From: a bacterium | Lineage (GTDB): Bacteria; Spirochaetota; Spirochaetia; Treponematales; Rectinemataceae | DNA length: 5,641 bases | Assembly (NCBI GenBank): GCA_021813065.1 | Contig: JAKALZ010000137.1 | Span: 1 to 5,641 of the forward strand | Reading direction: 5' to 3' | Shown: positions 5,167-5,641 of the stretch, piece by piece | How the letters are laid out: each line of letters opens with the position of its first letter | Position numbering within the stretch: the first letter of the stretch is position 1 | The notes under the pieces: model-generated | Database searches by the model: none | What the model saw: the letters and a program-made list of their open reading frames with translations, nothing else | What the model was told of the DNA's origin: nothing | Translations under genes and position numbers: made by a program

Positions 5167-5641
5167 ACGATACGAAGTTCAATGCCCTGCTTGGCGCCGC
5201 GGCGATTGTAATCGTCAGCATCTTCGCGGGGTTTGTCGTTACTCTGGTGGTGCAATCCCTTCCCGCGGCGAAGCAGGAGGGGGTTGCCTTCCTCTATGGT
5301 TCGACCTGGAACCCCGTGACATCGAAGTTCGGGGCGCTGCCCTTTATCGCGGGGACGCTGATGACCTCGGCCCTCGCCTTGCTCCTGGCGGTTCCCCTTT
5401 CTTTGAGCGCGGGCATCCTGATGGGTGAGTACCTGCGTGCGGGGTGGATGAGGACGGCACTCAACACGCTGATCAATGTCCTCGCTTCGATCCCTTCCGT
5501 GGTGTTCGGACTCTGGGGAATAGAGGTCGTTATTCCGCTCGTGCGGTCACTGGCGACGCTCGTGGGCGCGCCGCCCTATGGCGCGGGCATTCTCGCGGCT
5601 TCGCTTGTCCTCGCCATCATGATCATTCCCTACATGTCGTC
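5163..5641 (+). CDS. pstC: Phosphate ABC transporter permease PstC, N-terminal part, cut by window end
   Basis: Inner-membrane permease subunit that pairs with PstA to move phosphate captured by PstS. Only the first 159 residues are in the window; the family is usually about 290-330 long. Visible are a first membrane helix (9-31), the family block YGSTWNPVTSKFGALPFIAGTLMTS (45-69), two closely spaced hydrophobic stretches (58-72 and 74-88), then the loop SAGILMGEYLRAGWMR (82-97). ASIPSVVFGLWGI (108-120), a strong PstC/PstA signature, follows, and a further helix AGILAASLVLAIMIIPYMS (141-159) leads into the missing coupling loop. The ATG sits in ATGA shared with the pstS stop. Only a weak GGGGTG (5146-5151) precedes it, so translation probably depends on coupling to pstS. 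pstA, pstB and phoU would be expected beyond the window. Confidence 0.95.
   Translation, partial: MNDTKFNALLGAAAIVIVSIFAGFVVTLVVQSLPAAKQEGVAFLYGSTWNPVTSKFGALPFIAGTLMTSALALLLAVPLSLSAGILMGEYLRAGWMRTALNTLINVLASIPSVVFGLWGIEVVIPLVRSLATLVGAPPYGAGILAASLVLAIMIIPYMS

Overview
The window is 5.6 kb of moderately GC-rich bacterial DNA. It has five protein genes, all on the + strand and tightly packed, and both ends cut through a gene. Two exported solute-binding proteins have Sec signal peptides but no lipobox cysteine, which fits a diderm with a periplasm. The style of the Bmp/PnrA-family protein (signal peptide ending FA-Q, then an intact family N-terminus) and of the ValRS suggests a free-living spirochaete-like organism. 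That placement is an inference at about even odds. No mobile element, phage gene, tRNA, rRNA or CRISPR array was seen.

Region 1 (2-2737) looks like one transcription unit. It contains the C-terminal half of valS, a small stand-alone HD hydrolase of the RelA/SpoT N-terminal (Mesh1-like) type, and a deoC homologue. valS and the hydrolase overlap by 4 nt (ATGA); deoC follows after a 22-nt gap with its own strong Shine-Dalgarno site. The two main points of interest are here. The HD protein keeps every recognisable (p)ppGpp-hydrolase residue but has no synthetase domain, and it is translationally coupled to an aminoacyl-tRNA synthetase. The DeoC protein has methionine where the family has its Schiff-base lysine, although the rest of the active-site signature is intact.

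Region 2 (2738-3963) is a monocistronic unit. It has a sigma-70-type promoter with a perfect -35 box, embedded in a long inverted repeat. A short leader with a 5' hairpin follows, then a Bmp/PnrA-family (nucleoside-type) periplasmic binding protein and a strong intrinsic terminator. No permease or ATPase for it lies in the window.

Region 3 (3964-5641) is the start of a phosphate-uptake operon. An AT-rich promoter region carries 11-bp-spaced TTAAYV hexamers that may be a Pho box. It is followed by pstS and by pstC, which is cut by the window end and overlaps pstS by 4 nt.

Functionally the window combines translation (ValRS), possible alarmone or nucleotide hydrolysis, deoxyribose phosphate metabolism (or a repurposed DeoC fold), probable nucleoside capture and phosphate capture. 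These are loosely connected by nucleotide and phosphate economy, but only the pst genes form a certain pathway unit.
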